64,000 nucleotides of DNA from Adiantum capillus-veneris (lineage: Eukaryota; Streptophyta; Polypodiopsida; Polypodiales; Pteridaceae), in assembly GCA_014529385.2 (NCBI GenBank), contig CM043968.1:126237018-126301017 (forward strand). The letters run 5' to 3'. Positions 35,058 to 45,782 of this stretch are shown here, in pieces. A program made the position numbers and the translations under genes. The first letter of the stretch is position 1, and the number at the start of each line of letters is the position of its first letter. The notes beneath the pieces are model-generated. The model did not search any database and was not told where the DNA came from. It saw only the letters and a list, made by a program, of their open reading frames with translations.

Positions 35058-37066
35058 AGACATCCTACGCGTAGGATGTCTCAAGGGGGTTTTGGAGACC
35101 AAATTTGAAAATTCTAATTGCACCAGTGTGTTCAGAAGGGGGGGTTTACCCTAAGTATACATTGAAACTAGAGTTTTGACCAACTCTTGACACCCAAAAG
35201 ACCAAAAACAGAGTGTCAAAAACGCGAAAACAAGAAACTTAAGATTCTGAGCACAATTTTGCATAAAAACTCGTAGGAATGATTGAAAATTAGTGCTCAA
35301 GACTTGGGGATGCCTGTGGATGAATTTTGCCAAAAATTTCATCAGTAGACATCCTACGCGTAGGATGTCTAGAGAGTGATTTTGGAAGCAAAAATCAAGT
35401 TTTGACATCATACCCATATTCTGCATGTTGTGTTGGACACACACACCAAAGCTCATGTCATTTGGACATATAGACTGAGAGTTAAGGGAATGTTACTCTT
35501 TCAGAGAAATATTTTCCCAAAAGTGGTGATTATGAGCAATTTTGACATCCAAAATTTGTTGTGATCACATATTCTTGTTATATGCATCAAGAAGCACCTT
35601 GGGTAGAAACAGAAGTCCATTTTGAGAAAAAAGACATCCTACGCGTAGGATGTCTACATGGTGATCTGGTGGAAATTTTGAAATTCTGAGTTGACCAGTG
35701 TGTTCAGAAGGTAGGTTTTACCCTATTTTCACCTAGAAAGGGGAACTTGACCATATCTTGACAGGATAAGACCAAAAGACGAAAATTGCCAGACATCCTA
35801 CCCAAATTGTGCCCAAGCATAATTTTTGAGACCAAACCATAGGGTGACTTCATGTGCATGTTATACATGATGTTTTGAGTGCATGTGAGAGTTTTCAGCT
35901 CATTTGGGTGAGAAAATTGGGTTTTAAGCAGACTTTAGCGTTTTTTTTTAAGAAAAAAAAAAGGCTAGAACAGCTAGTTTTGGGGTCTTTTGACATCCGA
36001 ATTAAAATCTAAGCATAGCATTGGGTTGCTGACATCAAGGGGAAGTTGTGGCTCAAGTTTGGGGCAATTCTAAGCACTTAGACATCCTACGCGTAGGATG
36101 TCTTCACCATGATTTAGCACTCCAAATCAACCTCTGAGCATACCACAGTGATCAGCACCTTAAGGAGAGTCTGTGGTTCAAATTTGGGGCAATTCTGAGC
36201 AATTAGACATCCTACGCGTAGGATGTCTAAGGCATGATTTAGAAGCCAAATTCAAATTGTGCACATAGCAGGGTGTTGTATAGCCTTAGATAAGCCTCCT
36301 AGGCAAATTTGGTCCAATTTGGAGATGATTTGACTTGGGAATTCATCAGAACAGACAGCAAGCTTTTGGAACAGATTCTTGATCATTTGACCAACCTATA
36401 GGTGTCAGAATCAAAAAGTAAAAATAGCTGTGAGTTTAGCACATCAAGGGGAAGCTACATTGAAAGTTTGAGTTGAAACAGAGCAAAAAGACATCCTACG
36501 CGTAGGATGTCTTTTGGGTCATAAAGTGGTCAAAATTCTACTGTAGCCATAAAGAGAGGTTCTAAGTGTCTGAAGGATTCCAGAACTTTTTTCAAAAGTG
36601 AATTTGGACCTTGTTTGGCCTATTTACCAAGCAAAGACAAGAATTGTCAGACATCCTACTCTTGGAGTGCACTAGAAGCTCTTGCAGCCTAAATCTTGAC
36701 CTATTGGCATACAAATTCAATTTTGAGTATACCATTGGGTTGCTGAGCACTAGGAGAATCTTGGGATCAAGTTTGGACAAAATCTGAGCAGTTAGACATC
36801 CTACACGTAGGATGTCTCCAGCTTGATTTAGGACTCCAAACCAACCTATGAGCACACCACTGTGATCAGCACATCAAGGAGAAGCTGGGGTGAAAATTTC
36901 AAGTCATTCTGAGCAAAAAGACATCCGACGCGTAGGATGTCTCAAGGCCATTTTTAGGTCCAAATGAACCTCTGAGAATACCATTGTGTTGCTGGACTTA
37001 AGGGGAGTCTCTGGACCAAATTTTGTTAAATTATGAGCATATAGACATCCTACGCGTAGGATGTCT
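35058..37066 (+). repeat. Element D palindrome array (9 full copies, 2 half-sites)
   Basis: 24-bp palindromes with the half-site AGACATCCTACG lie at 35058, 35347, 35632, 36080, 36205, 36489, 36794, 36919 and 37043 (start positions). Seven are perfect; 36794 and 36919 each have one changed base. Half-sites without the second arm lie at 35791 and 36649. Successive distances are 289, 285, 159, 289, 125, 284, 160, 145, 125 and 124 bp. Spacers are homologous to one another but much more diverged than the palindromes. The array ends about 250 bp before gag. Confidence 0.95.
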
Positions 37067-37401
37067 CTAGGCCAGTTTTAGGGTCCAACTGTACTTTTGA
37101 CCATACAGGAGTGTTCACAGTGTCACAGAGATCCCAAATCTTCTTTTAAAATTGAATTTGGACTCATTTTGACCAGTTTAAACTGCATTTCACTATTTTG
37201 GCCATAACTTTCACAAACGGTAGCGGATCGGAAAAGTGGCCTCAAAATACATCCGCAAGTTAGGGGTGTCTAAAAGCGACAATTTGCGAGAATTGTGACG
37301 AAACGGTTGCGGTTTTGGACATAGTTTTGTTGTCTACCCTCGATTCAAACGCAGCTTACACAAGCTTGGAGATCCCGACGATAGAGGAATATCCTCCCAC
37401 A
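37067..37401 (+). other. Element D region between array and gag
   Basis: Contains CCATAACTTTCACAAACGG. The gag frame is open from 37315 but has no ATG before 37402. Confidence 0.6.
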
Positions 37402-40400
37402 ATGGATCTTCCAAACTTGCAATTGATAAAGATCCATCTTGTTGAGAGAGTTTGGATGATTGGTCACGAGAGTGAAGGACTATATAGATACATTGATGAC
37501 AATGAGGTCAATCTTTATAGGTTCTCAGATCCATACCTAGAAGAGAACGGATTACAAGCTCTTATATGTCTACACATACGAAGTCGACTGTCAATGGAGA
37601 TCTATAGTTGTCGACAAGTATGGACGAGAATACAGAGTTTTAGAAAGCACAAATCCACAGACTGTACTAGAAGGAGGTGGATATTTGGTCAATGAAGGAC
37701 CACAAATGCCTCCACCAAACACGAGAATTCCTATAGGAATTCCAAGAAGAGAGCCACCAGGATTCCCTTCAAGAGCGATAATGAGAGAAGGATTGGGAGA
37801 GTCTCTGGTTAGACTTGTAGACAATCAAGGAGTTAGATCATCCCAAGTCCAGAAATGGGTAAACATAAAACACTATGGAGATAAAGATCCGAGAGATCAC
37901 GTAACGGCTTTTAGAATAGTGATTAGAGCAGAGGAAGTTTCAGATTCTGCAACACAGTTTGCGGGATTTGGATTGACTCTAGAAGATGATGCAGCTACAT
38001 GGTTCGACTCGGTGGAAAAATGGGATTTTGAGACCCTAGATGAGCTGTTTGAGGAGTTTATTGAAGAATTCTCGCCAAAAGGCATTGCTCACAACACGGT
38101 CTCGCAAATCCATAGATTCAAACAGAAAGAGGATGAATCAGTACGCAAAGCATCATTACGGCTCAAGAGATATGTTAAGCTCTATACGAGAGCGGAATTA
38201 CCTACGCAAGCACGACTGATGGTGATCTTTATCCAGGGAATGAGACATGCGTGTTGAGATGTCGAGCTCTACACCTTGAGCTGGCATCCACTACGGGTCT
38301 TGGCCGCTTACGGCATTTACTCACTGGCGCGTTAGGTGACCGACATGGAGGATCTCTGCCAGTGATTCTACAGCTGGACTACACTTATAGTGCCAGCCTA
38401 GTACGCTTCTAGCGAGTTCACACTTAGTGACCGCATGTACATATGTGCTACTTTTCAGCTTTAGCACTTAGTCATTTTGTACTCTCTTTTCTGTGAAGAA
38501 GAAGAAGAAGCTTTCCATCTCTGTGTGCTTTGTGCTTGTCTTGTGTAGCTCTCTTGCATCCTCATTCTTTACAATGCGGGCCTTCAGAAGGATCTGCATA
38601 TGATAAGGAGGATGACGCTAAACAAGTTGATCAAAGTAGCTCTTTATCTAGTGGATAACTATGAGGCATACAAAGAAAAGGACTTAAAGAGTCAAGGAGA
38701 TGACACATCCTCTCAGCACAGTGTTTCACAGATAAGTGAGTCCATTGCCAAGCTTACGACACCTATTGATCAAGAAAAGCTTATCGACGACTTGGTCAAG
38801 ATGTTGATTCCTCTTGTAAGGTCTGATTCGGGAGAGCCGAAGTGGTGTGAAATTGAGAGAAAATGGACGAACCATACGGGGGAAGAGTGCTATTATAGCA
38901 TGGAAAATTCTAGGGAGAGGTATGTACAACCTATTCCAGAAGCACCTACTTCACCTAGATACATTACGGGGAATGCGCCAGGACCAGTAGGAGTTTTAAG
39001 GCCACAGCTTGTCTTAGGACAACAACCTCCGCTACCAGGTGCTAGAATGCCGGTAGACATGAGATACATGCCAATGATGGAAGCATCAAATAAACCAACG
39101 CCAGTACCAGCTACAATGTGGTATAGCAACCAAAGTGAGTACTACCCTTTGGAGCAACAAAATGTGAGAGAAACACATGGAGTGGTGAGGCCGGTACAAC
39201 CTCCACCTCCTGGGTTTCAGTCGAAAGAAATAAGGTATGAAATGGACGAAAGGACATTGCGATTCATTGCAAATAGCAGCTTATCTAGGTCAAAGCTTTC
39301 TTATAGCCAAGAGGAAATGCTTAAAGAATCTCCTCAACCAGAGACAAATTGTCACAAAAGTCGTGACAACCACTTGGTCAAACAATGTCCTCATACGGAG
39401 ATCACTGAAGTAAATGCCTATTGTCTTGAGTGTGGCATCACTCACTTGATCCCTGATTGCTCAAAAAACCCAAACCAAATCAGGAAACTCACGACAAATG
39501 TATTAGGGATTGTTCAGCTACCTAGTAGCTCAGAAAATGAAAATGACGTACCAGTTCAAGTGGCTACCAGAGCACAAGCTCAAAAGAAAGCTGATGAGAA
39601 TTCAGAGACAAAGAACACGGAAAGTGACACGAGTCCAAAGACAGATGATGGACCAAAGACAGATGCACCTAGTCAGAAAACCAAGAGCAAACGAAGTAGT
39701 TGGAAAGCTAGAAAGACTAGGATGAAAGCACGTAGGGAACGAGAGAAAAAATCCCTAGCTGAGAAGCTTACCGAAGTTGAGGAGAAGATAAAACAACATG
39801 AGGAAAAGGAGGCACCTTCTCTTACACAGATGGTTAAACCTCTAGAAGAACCATCCACGGATGAGAAACCGAGAAGTGCTAGTTCAGGAGGATCTATGTT
39901 GGCAGAGAAGGTTAATGAGACATTAGATGCCATCTTGAAAGCCTATGATGTGAGGCTCAAAAACAACCAAACCCAAGAACACAGGTGGATGACATACCCC
40001 TATGCGGAACTAGAAAAGCAAAGGTTTGAAATGTGCCAGAAAATGATTCAAACAGCCCAAGATTTACTAGAACCACCGGTTGCAAAACCTGAGGATGTGA
40101 TCCGTGTCCTGCCTACACAAGTAATCCCACCAAACCAAGAACTAAAAGAGCCAGATTCTAATCATGAGCACAGACCAAACCTCAAAGACCCAGCATTAGA
40201 ACCAAGGATAGTACTGAATACCATGGATAACTCTTCCGAGGGATTTCACCAAGCTATACCTGAGGATTGTAAAGAGATAGATGGTCTTGACGAATTGTGG
40301 AAACAAGTCAAAGAGGCCAATGAAGCCAATGACCTAAGAAGACTAGTAGACAAGACTGGTGATGAACGAGGAGTGTTTCTACCACCAATAGAGGAATTTG

Positions 40401-41356
40401 AGACTGGATCTCAAATGAATCTAGACGTGCAATTGTATTGGGGTGACAAAGGATCTATACAATCTATGGATATTCAACCCCATTCGCTAAGAACACTACC
40501 GTCCTACATGGGAGAGTACGAGACCAAGTCAGATGTGGTTTCAGTCACATCACAGAGACTGTCTCCCAACAAGTTCATCGATTCAAAGGGGCTGGTACAT
40601 ATTCTATCTACCCCAGTCCCATCACAGAGACTGTCTCCCAACAAGGCCATCAATTCAAAGGGGTTGGTACATATTCTATCTACCCCAGTCACTTGTACAA
40701 TAATGTTAGCCGATTTGCTCAGAATAAGACCAAACATGCGGTCTAATGTGGATAAATGTCTAGAGAAATTTGGTGTAAAAACCCCAATGACTCAAATCGA
40801 GGAAGGCATCAAAGAGCTTGAAATGCCTCAACTAAATACTAGGCCAGTGCCATTAAACAAGGTAGGCGAGTATTACGAGGGAGAATATGGAAACACCACC
40901 CTTCCTGTGGAATTCAATGGTGTAAAAACCATGGCAATCCTTGACAGTGGAGCTGGTGTGGCCATTGCAACCAAAGAGGTTTGGAAAAGATGGGGAAAAA
41001 CTGCCTTGATATCCACACGAATGACCCTGCAGCTTGCAGACGGACACAAGGAAAAGCCCCTAGGACTGCTAGAAAAAGTACTTGTTACTTCTTGTGGCAT
41101 TGAATATGAACACACTTTTGTTGTTGTTGACTTTGGCAAGAAGAACAACTATCACATCATTGTGGGAAGACCATTCATGCGACAATTGAAAATGGTCCAA
41201 GATTGGGGTTATGACCATATATACCTGAGACATATGGAAACCATAACAAAGATAAACTTGAGGGACCATAGCTATAGGGATGTGACGAGAACACCGGTTG
41301 AGGAGTTTGATTTTCGCCACAGTAGCAGGATCAGAACTTCCAGCTTGGTTAAGTAA
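37402..41356 (+). pseudogene. Element D gag-protease polyprotein, split by a solo LTR
   Basis: The frame is open from 37315; the first ATG is 37402. The gag core (AATWFDSVEKW, then GIAHNTVSQIHRFKQKEDES) ends where a 322-bp solo LTR (38252-38573) is inserted. The frame resumes after it in phase, at about 38579, with LQKDLH and ALYLVDN blocks shared with C. The first zinc knuckle is damaged (CHKSRDNHLVKQC, second Cys lost); the second (CLECGITHLIPDC) has the CX2CX3HX4C spacing. A Lys/Glu-rich coiled-coil-like region, a duplicated 26-residue segment (near 40540-40690) and the protease (ILDSGAGVA, then IVGRPFM) follow. A frameshift near 41320 ends the frame at 41356. Confidence 0.9.
38252..38573 (+). 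repeat. Solo LTR (322 bp) inside D gag
   Basis: Starts TGTTGAGATG and ends CTTTACA. It is flanked on both sides by ATGCG (38247-38251 and 38574-38578), a perfect 5-bp target duplication. There is no internal region, PBS or polypurine tract, so it is a recombined single LTR. The strand is arbitrary. The parent family is not otherwise present in the window. Confidence 0.92.
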
Positions 41357-42727
41357 TACTAAAGAACTGTGGATGTGTGGAGCTTCACAATGTGGTAGCT
41401 TGAAACGTGAGTAATGTATCCTAGAGCGGGTTATAGAGGATAGGGACTATATCCCAGAACCATTTCCTGAAGACGGGTTGGAGCCTTTTGGATGGGAACA
41501 CATCTTGGCTACTTTGGACGTGTGCGTCGTGGAGGATGCTCCCACAACAAAGTTTTGTGATGAAAATGGCTATGATGTCGTTCCTTATTTTGCAGTGTGT
41601 GTAATCCAGGAAAATGAAGAGATCCAGACATCAAGAAGCTCTCAAAATAAGGATCAAACAAAGAAATGTGGAGAATCAAAAGATGAAGAAGACGACGAGT
41701 TCTATGACTCTGTAGAACACTTCGATCTTCAAGAAGATCAACAACCCGGGAATCAATGTCATCGCTACACCAATAAAGTGCATCAAAAGTGGATTCCAAA
41801 GTCCTCGGTGAAGACACAGCCACCACAAGCATCCTCATACATGGCTCCTAATAAGGATGCAAAAACTCAGTTAGGAGGAATACGACTAGAGCAACGAGCT
41901 AACAATGCTCTAATCAATGGGCTAGAAAAGTCCTCCAAGAAACTACCACCCACGAGCAAACAGATAGTAACTTTCCACTACCAGCCAAAAAATCAAGGGA
42001 AAGTTTAAGAAGTCAACCTTGCTGAGGATAGTAGCGATAGTGATGAATCTTACGACATCCCCTATCATCAACTCAGGCCATCACTATCACCAACCCCTTC
42101 AGCAACAACCATGATAGGTCAAAAGAACAGGATAACAAGTCAAAGCCAAAAAGCTCAACAAATCTGGATACCGAAAAGCCAGATCGGCCAAAAACAGATA
42201 TGGATCAAGAAGACAAAGATCTCTAATGACAAATCACAAGATCCAACACCAAAACAAAACCAAGGAAAGCGTGCACAAACGGGTAAGAATATCACAAAGT
42301 CGCAAGCTTTCACAAGTCAGGTTTGGGCTCCAAAGAAGTTGATTCAAGCACAAAAAGTCAGGAATTCATTTGGATTCCAAAACAACCACAATATCAACTT
42401 TCAAAGCCTAAATCCCGTCCCCAATCAAGCGTACAAGGGCTGAAGCAAAGACCACTATCGACTCACACAACAAAAAGGTGGATCCCAAAGAAGTCTCTTC
42501 AAACAAAAACGAAGCACGGGCAAGTATGGGTTCCCAAACGAGCCTCAACAACAAAACAGCCAATAATCGCAAAGAAATGGGTCCCAAAGAAGAACAACAA
42601 AACTGCTGTCAGTGCATCGCCGCTTGAATTCTTACAATTCTTCCTACGATATAGTACAATTAGAAGAGAGCAAGTCGCTTCAATCAAGCAACGATACAGG
42701 AGCTTCAAAGACCACTACATTGCTTAG
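41357..42727 (+). pseudogene. Element D post-protease linker and W-[IV]-P-K repeat tail
   Basis: The first part (41357-41640) matches the C segment after its protease: LWMCGAS, then PFGWEHILATLDVC and GYDVVPYF. A stop occurs near 41414, with frames at 41478-42008, 42111-42443 and 42323-42727. The rest carries repeated motifs of the form KWIPK, QIWIPK, QIWIKK, QVWAPK, RWIPKK, QVWVPK and KWVPKK, spaced about 15-30 residues apart, like the C-terminal tail of element C. The RT, RNase H, integrase and second protease that separate these two parts in C are absent. Confidence 0.82.
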
Positions 42728-42926
42728 AATAGGAAGCCTCGCCAACAAATGCCAATAGGCAAATTGCTTATACCCACATCTTGCACAACATAAATCTTTT
42801 CCATGCATTGACTATGTATGCATAATAGGGCTACACTACAAGACCTACATAGGCACAACTTTTAATTGCCCAAGCACAACACATACCCTTTGCGATACCC
42901 TGTCTTCGTAAAGGATGACTCCAAAT

Positions 42927-42940
42927 AGGAAGGGGGGAGG
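42927..42940 (+). other. Internal polypurine tract of element D
   Basis: AGGAAGGGGGGAGG just after the coding tail, 1.4 kb before the terminal tract. The same feature occurs at the same place in C (56990-57002). Confidence 0.7.
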
Positions 42941-44345
42941 CATTCTGAATGCGGACCTAACATTATCACTATTAGAGGGCAATGTTTTGTGAGAGGCATT
43001 GAATTTTTGCGTTTTATTGTGATAATTTTTTGATGAAATTTAGAGTATATGCCCTCATAGTAGTGTTACAGAGGAGTATGGGGACAAAATCCATATATGA
43101 GCCCCTAGGGACATGTGTATAGTGTACATAGCATTTAGATTTCTATTTGAATGATTTTTCTTTTGTTGAGTTGTTTTAAGATTTTCTTTGTTTATTATTA
43201 AGAAAAAATAAAAAAATCCATAATCCACATGAAGAAAAGACCAACGAGAGGCCTGAGCACTACAAAGAGAAGAAGGTACAGGAAAATGATGAAACTTCAC
43301 GAAGTATGTCTCAATAGCCACTACAACAGCCGAAGAACTTGTCACAAAGCAGTGTCAACATGCAAGCGACAAGTCATACAAGTCAGAGTCGAGTAGCTAA
43401 GCCACAAAATGAGTGAGGTGTTAGTCCCAAATCTTCAAGTAATATTCTTTGTGGTCTAAGCGTCTTAGCTATTCTAGGTACTTCTCAAGGTGGAAGAGTT
43501 GAGCATATTTACGTTGTGTCGCTCATGCTGGTATATGTGAGCAAAAGAGTCGAAGCTAAGTACTTAAGTCTGGTGAAGTGAAGGAGAAGGTCCAAAAGAC
43601 ACTCACGTACTGAGCACAGTGAGATACGAGTGGATAAACTTTTACATCGACAACCCTTCTTGGAAAGGTGGAAGCTATTGAGACATCTTTTGATATCACA
43701 TGTGCTACATTCATTCCTCAAAACACCCATCATCTCCTTCTTTCACATTGCATGCTTTTGGTGACAAATTTCTCATATGCATATAGAGTGTCCCATAATT
43801 GGCACTTGCATCAGGCACTCTTTCCGTGTTTCACCCAAGCACTCACCTTTCATGAACATGTACTTCACGTTCAACTGCTCAACTCCAACAAGAGCATATA
43901 CCAAAGGCATTTTTTTTCCACTGGGTTTTTTTCCCTTTGGTCATCCAAGTTTTAGACCCTAATCTAAATACACCTATCACCATCCTCTTGTACATATTCC
44001 TTCTACATCAACAATAAGGAAATGCTACTGAAATCAATTGACAAATGAATTGGAGCACCAATTTCAGATCATAGCATACTTCTCCTCAATGGAGAATCGA
44101 AGAATGGCCTACAATGACAAAGCTGCAGACAACACTAGCAACATGATTGCACAGGAACAAAGAAGTCCCCAATGAAGAAGACCAGACATAAAAGTAATCA
44201 GAGGATCTCAAAAGGTGAATGGTTATGATGATAGATGTCCGCTGTAATGGATCATAGTTCTTGTTGTGATTCGACAAAGTTACAAGCAGTGCAACAGATG
44301 AAGCCAAAACAACAGCAAAGACCACATCACCATCGACAATCAGGT
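42941..44345 (+). other. Element D 3' non-coding region
   Basis: About 1.4 kb without a gene. 42960-43230 is alignable with C 57080-57400 (a GGGCA-TGTTTT start, ATGCCCT, a TTTCTT-TTTATTATTAAGAAAAA stretch). No array and no ORFX homologue. Confidence 0.7.
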
Positions 44346-44363
44346 CATGTCGGGGACGACATG
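44346..44363 (+). other. Hairpin next to the D polypurine tract
   Basis: CATGTCG, loop GGGA, CGACATG, a perfect 7-bp stem 7 bp before the polypurine tract. A near-identical hairpin lies at 63072-63089 in C. Confidence 0.8.
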
Positions 44364-44370
44364 AACGCGG

Positions 44371-44380
44371 AAGGGGGGAG
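44371..44380 (+). other. Element D polypurine tract
   Basis: AAGGGGGGAG directly before the 3' LTR. Confidence 0.9.
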
Positions 44381-45337
44381 TGTTGAGCGCTGGGTCAACA
44401 ACACAACATAACTCAAGTTTCGTACCAAAGTCTTATCTTTTGAGAGTTATGAAATGCTGCCGATTATGGCTATAAACATCATTTGTAATGAGTAGTTATT
44501 CTAGTTTCAGAAGCCGGGGTGCAATGGCACTTCCAGATTGTAAATACAAAGCCATTTGACCCTTTCAATCCCATTTTTTGGTTAAACCTAAGGTAGCCTT
44601 AGTATATAAGGTACCTAGGTCATTTTGTAAAAGGGGAACTTTAATCATAATCTAAACTGGAGCACTGCCGTCTACTGTGTGTGAGAGAGAAAGAGAGTGA
44701 GCGTGAGCTTTATCCTCTCGCTACGCCCGGCTCGCTCTACACATTGGAGATCCGACTGCACCATTGTTGTAGGCTCGAGGAGAGCTACGCGACAACGCCA
44801 AGCATTCCACACAAGACGAAGCGCACACGCCGACGCATCTACGAGTTATTTGTGGCCATAAGTGTACCAAACGATGTCTGTTTTCTACGTGCTAGTAGTC
44901 TATAAAATTGTGGCGACATAAGCTACGCATAGTACTCGTAAATTTTAGTTTTGGGCAGTTTCAAAATTCTGCTTTGTCATCCTACGCGTTTTTCGCAGAC
45001 GGGTTTAGAGTGAGGTTTTTGAGTGTAGAAGCGTAGGGACAGGTGTATCCTAGTAAGGGGATGGTGTTCCTTAAGTTTTGTACGAATCTAGCATGATTAG
45101 GTGATTTACCTTCCGTATGTGTGTATGTGGCTAGGTGGTGTAGTTGAGAGCAGTGAGGTTCTTGATTTAAGTTTAGTTGGCCTTCCAGAGTGTTGTATGT
45201 GTAGGATGGTCTCAGCCTGACAAGCTAAAGAGATTTCCTCCGTGTGCCTATCGTGTCATCTATGTCCTCGATTGACATTATGTTGATCTAGGTAGTGTTT
45301 GCATGCACTTCATGGGTGTGTGAGTCGCTTCCGCAAC

Positions 45338-45338
<1 letters not shown>
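44381..45338 (+). repeat. Element D 3' LTR (958 bp)
   Basis: Begins TGTTGAGCGC after the polypurine tract and ends CGCAACA. It has a TATA box at 44603-44609. Its termini are shared with the family-A LTR (TGTTGAGC...AACA). Confidence 0.93.
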
Positions 45339-45414
<76 letters not shown>

Positions 45415-45440
45415 GAGAGAGAGAGAGAGAGAGAGAGAGG
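45339..45440. repeat. (TG)n-(GA)n compound microsatellite
   Basis: TG repeats to 45362, then GA repeats to about 45440. This is the right-hand continuation of the (TG)n run into which D inserted. Another (GT)n run lies near 45500-45535. Confidence 0.93.
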
Positions 45441-45499
45441 GGAAGGGAACGTGAGAGAGAGGAGAGGGAAGGATCATACTTGGATCTCATTCCTCTCCT

Positions 45500-45536
<37 letters not shown>

Positions 45537-45642
45537 AGAAGAAAGAGAGAGAGAGGGAGAGTGCGGGTTACCTTTGCTTGCTTGAGCGTCAAAAACTCAG
45601 ATTTGAGATCTGATTTTTCGGCACTCTTGGTTTATTTTTTTC

Positions 45643-45782
45643 CCCTGTCGGCCTCGCTATGGGCGTTGCTATGGGCGTCACTAAGTTACAAGTAAACTAG
45701 CGATGACCATAGCGACGCCATGGGTTTTCATTTTTGAGCGTCGCACTGCGAGCGTCGCTAATGTGAAGTACCTCTTGTAGTG
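45643..45782. repeat. CACTA right terminus: subterminal repeats and TIR
   Basis: Several GCGTCGCTATGG / TAGCGATG copies in both orientations, then ACCTCTTGTAGTG, the inverted match of the left end, followed by the CAT target duplication. Confidence 0.88.

Larger units (their letters stand above)
33557..45338 (+). mobile_element. Gypsy element D, LTR to LTR, lacking RT and integrase
   Basis: 5' LTR 33557-34514, PBS 34516-34534, leader, palindrome array 35058-37066, gag-protease 37402-41356, W-[IV]-P-K tail to 42727, internal polypurine tract, 1.4 kb non-coding, hairpin, polypurine tract 44371-44380, 3' LTR 44381-45338. Flanks are GTGTA and GTGTG (one mismatch), within a (TG)n run of the CACTA transposon. 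Compared with C, the whole RT-RNase H-integrase-second protease block is missing, as is ORFX. D could only move using proteins of a relative. LTRs differ at several positions per 100 bp, so it is older than the family-A copies. Confidence 0.92.
28664..45782 (-). mobile_element. CACTA (En/Spm) DNA transposon, carrying element D inside
   Basis: Both ends share the 13-bp terminal inverted repeat CACTACAAGAGGT (28664 on plus, 45782 on minus). The flanking 3 bp are CAT on both sides (28661-28663 and 45783-45785), the 3-bp duplication expected for CACTA. Subterminal regions at both ends are rich in TAGCGAC-like repeats. Coding remnants on the minus strand are TNP2-like. Without the 11.8-kb D insertion the transposon is about 5.3 kb. 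Ends and target duplication are intact, so it could have been mobilised in trans before D arrived. Confidence 0.93.

Noticed and set aside
35058-37066. CRISPR-like array of palindromic repeats
   Set aside because: Repeats lie inside plant LTR retrotransposons, spacers are 100-265 bp and homologous to each other, and no cas genes exist; this is not a CRISPR array.
45278-45695. Ser/Leu-rich and Arg/Glu-rich ORFs
   Set aside because: Translations of (GA)n and (TG)n microsatellites.
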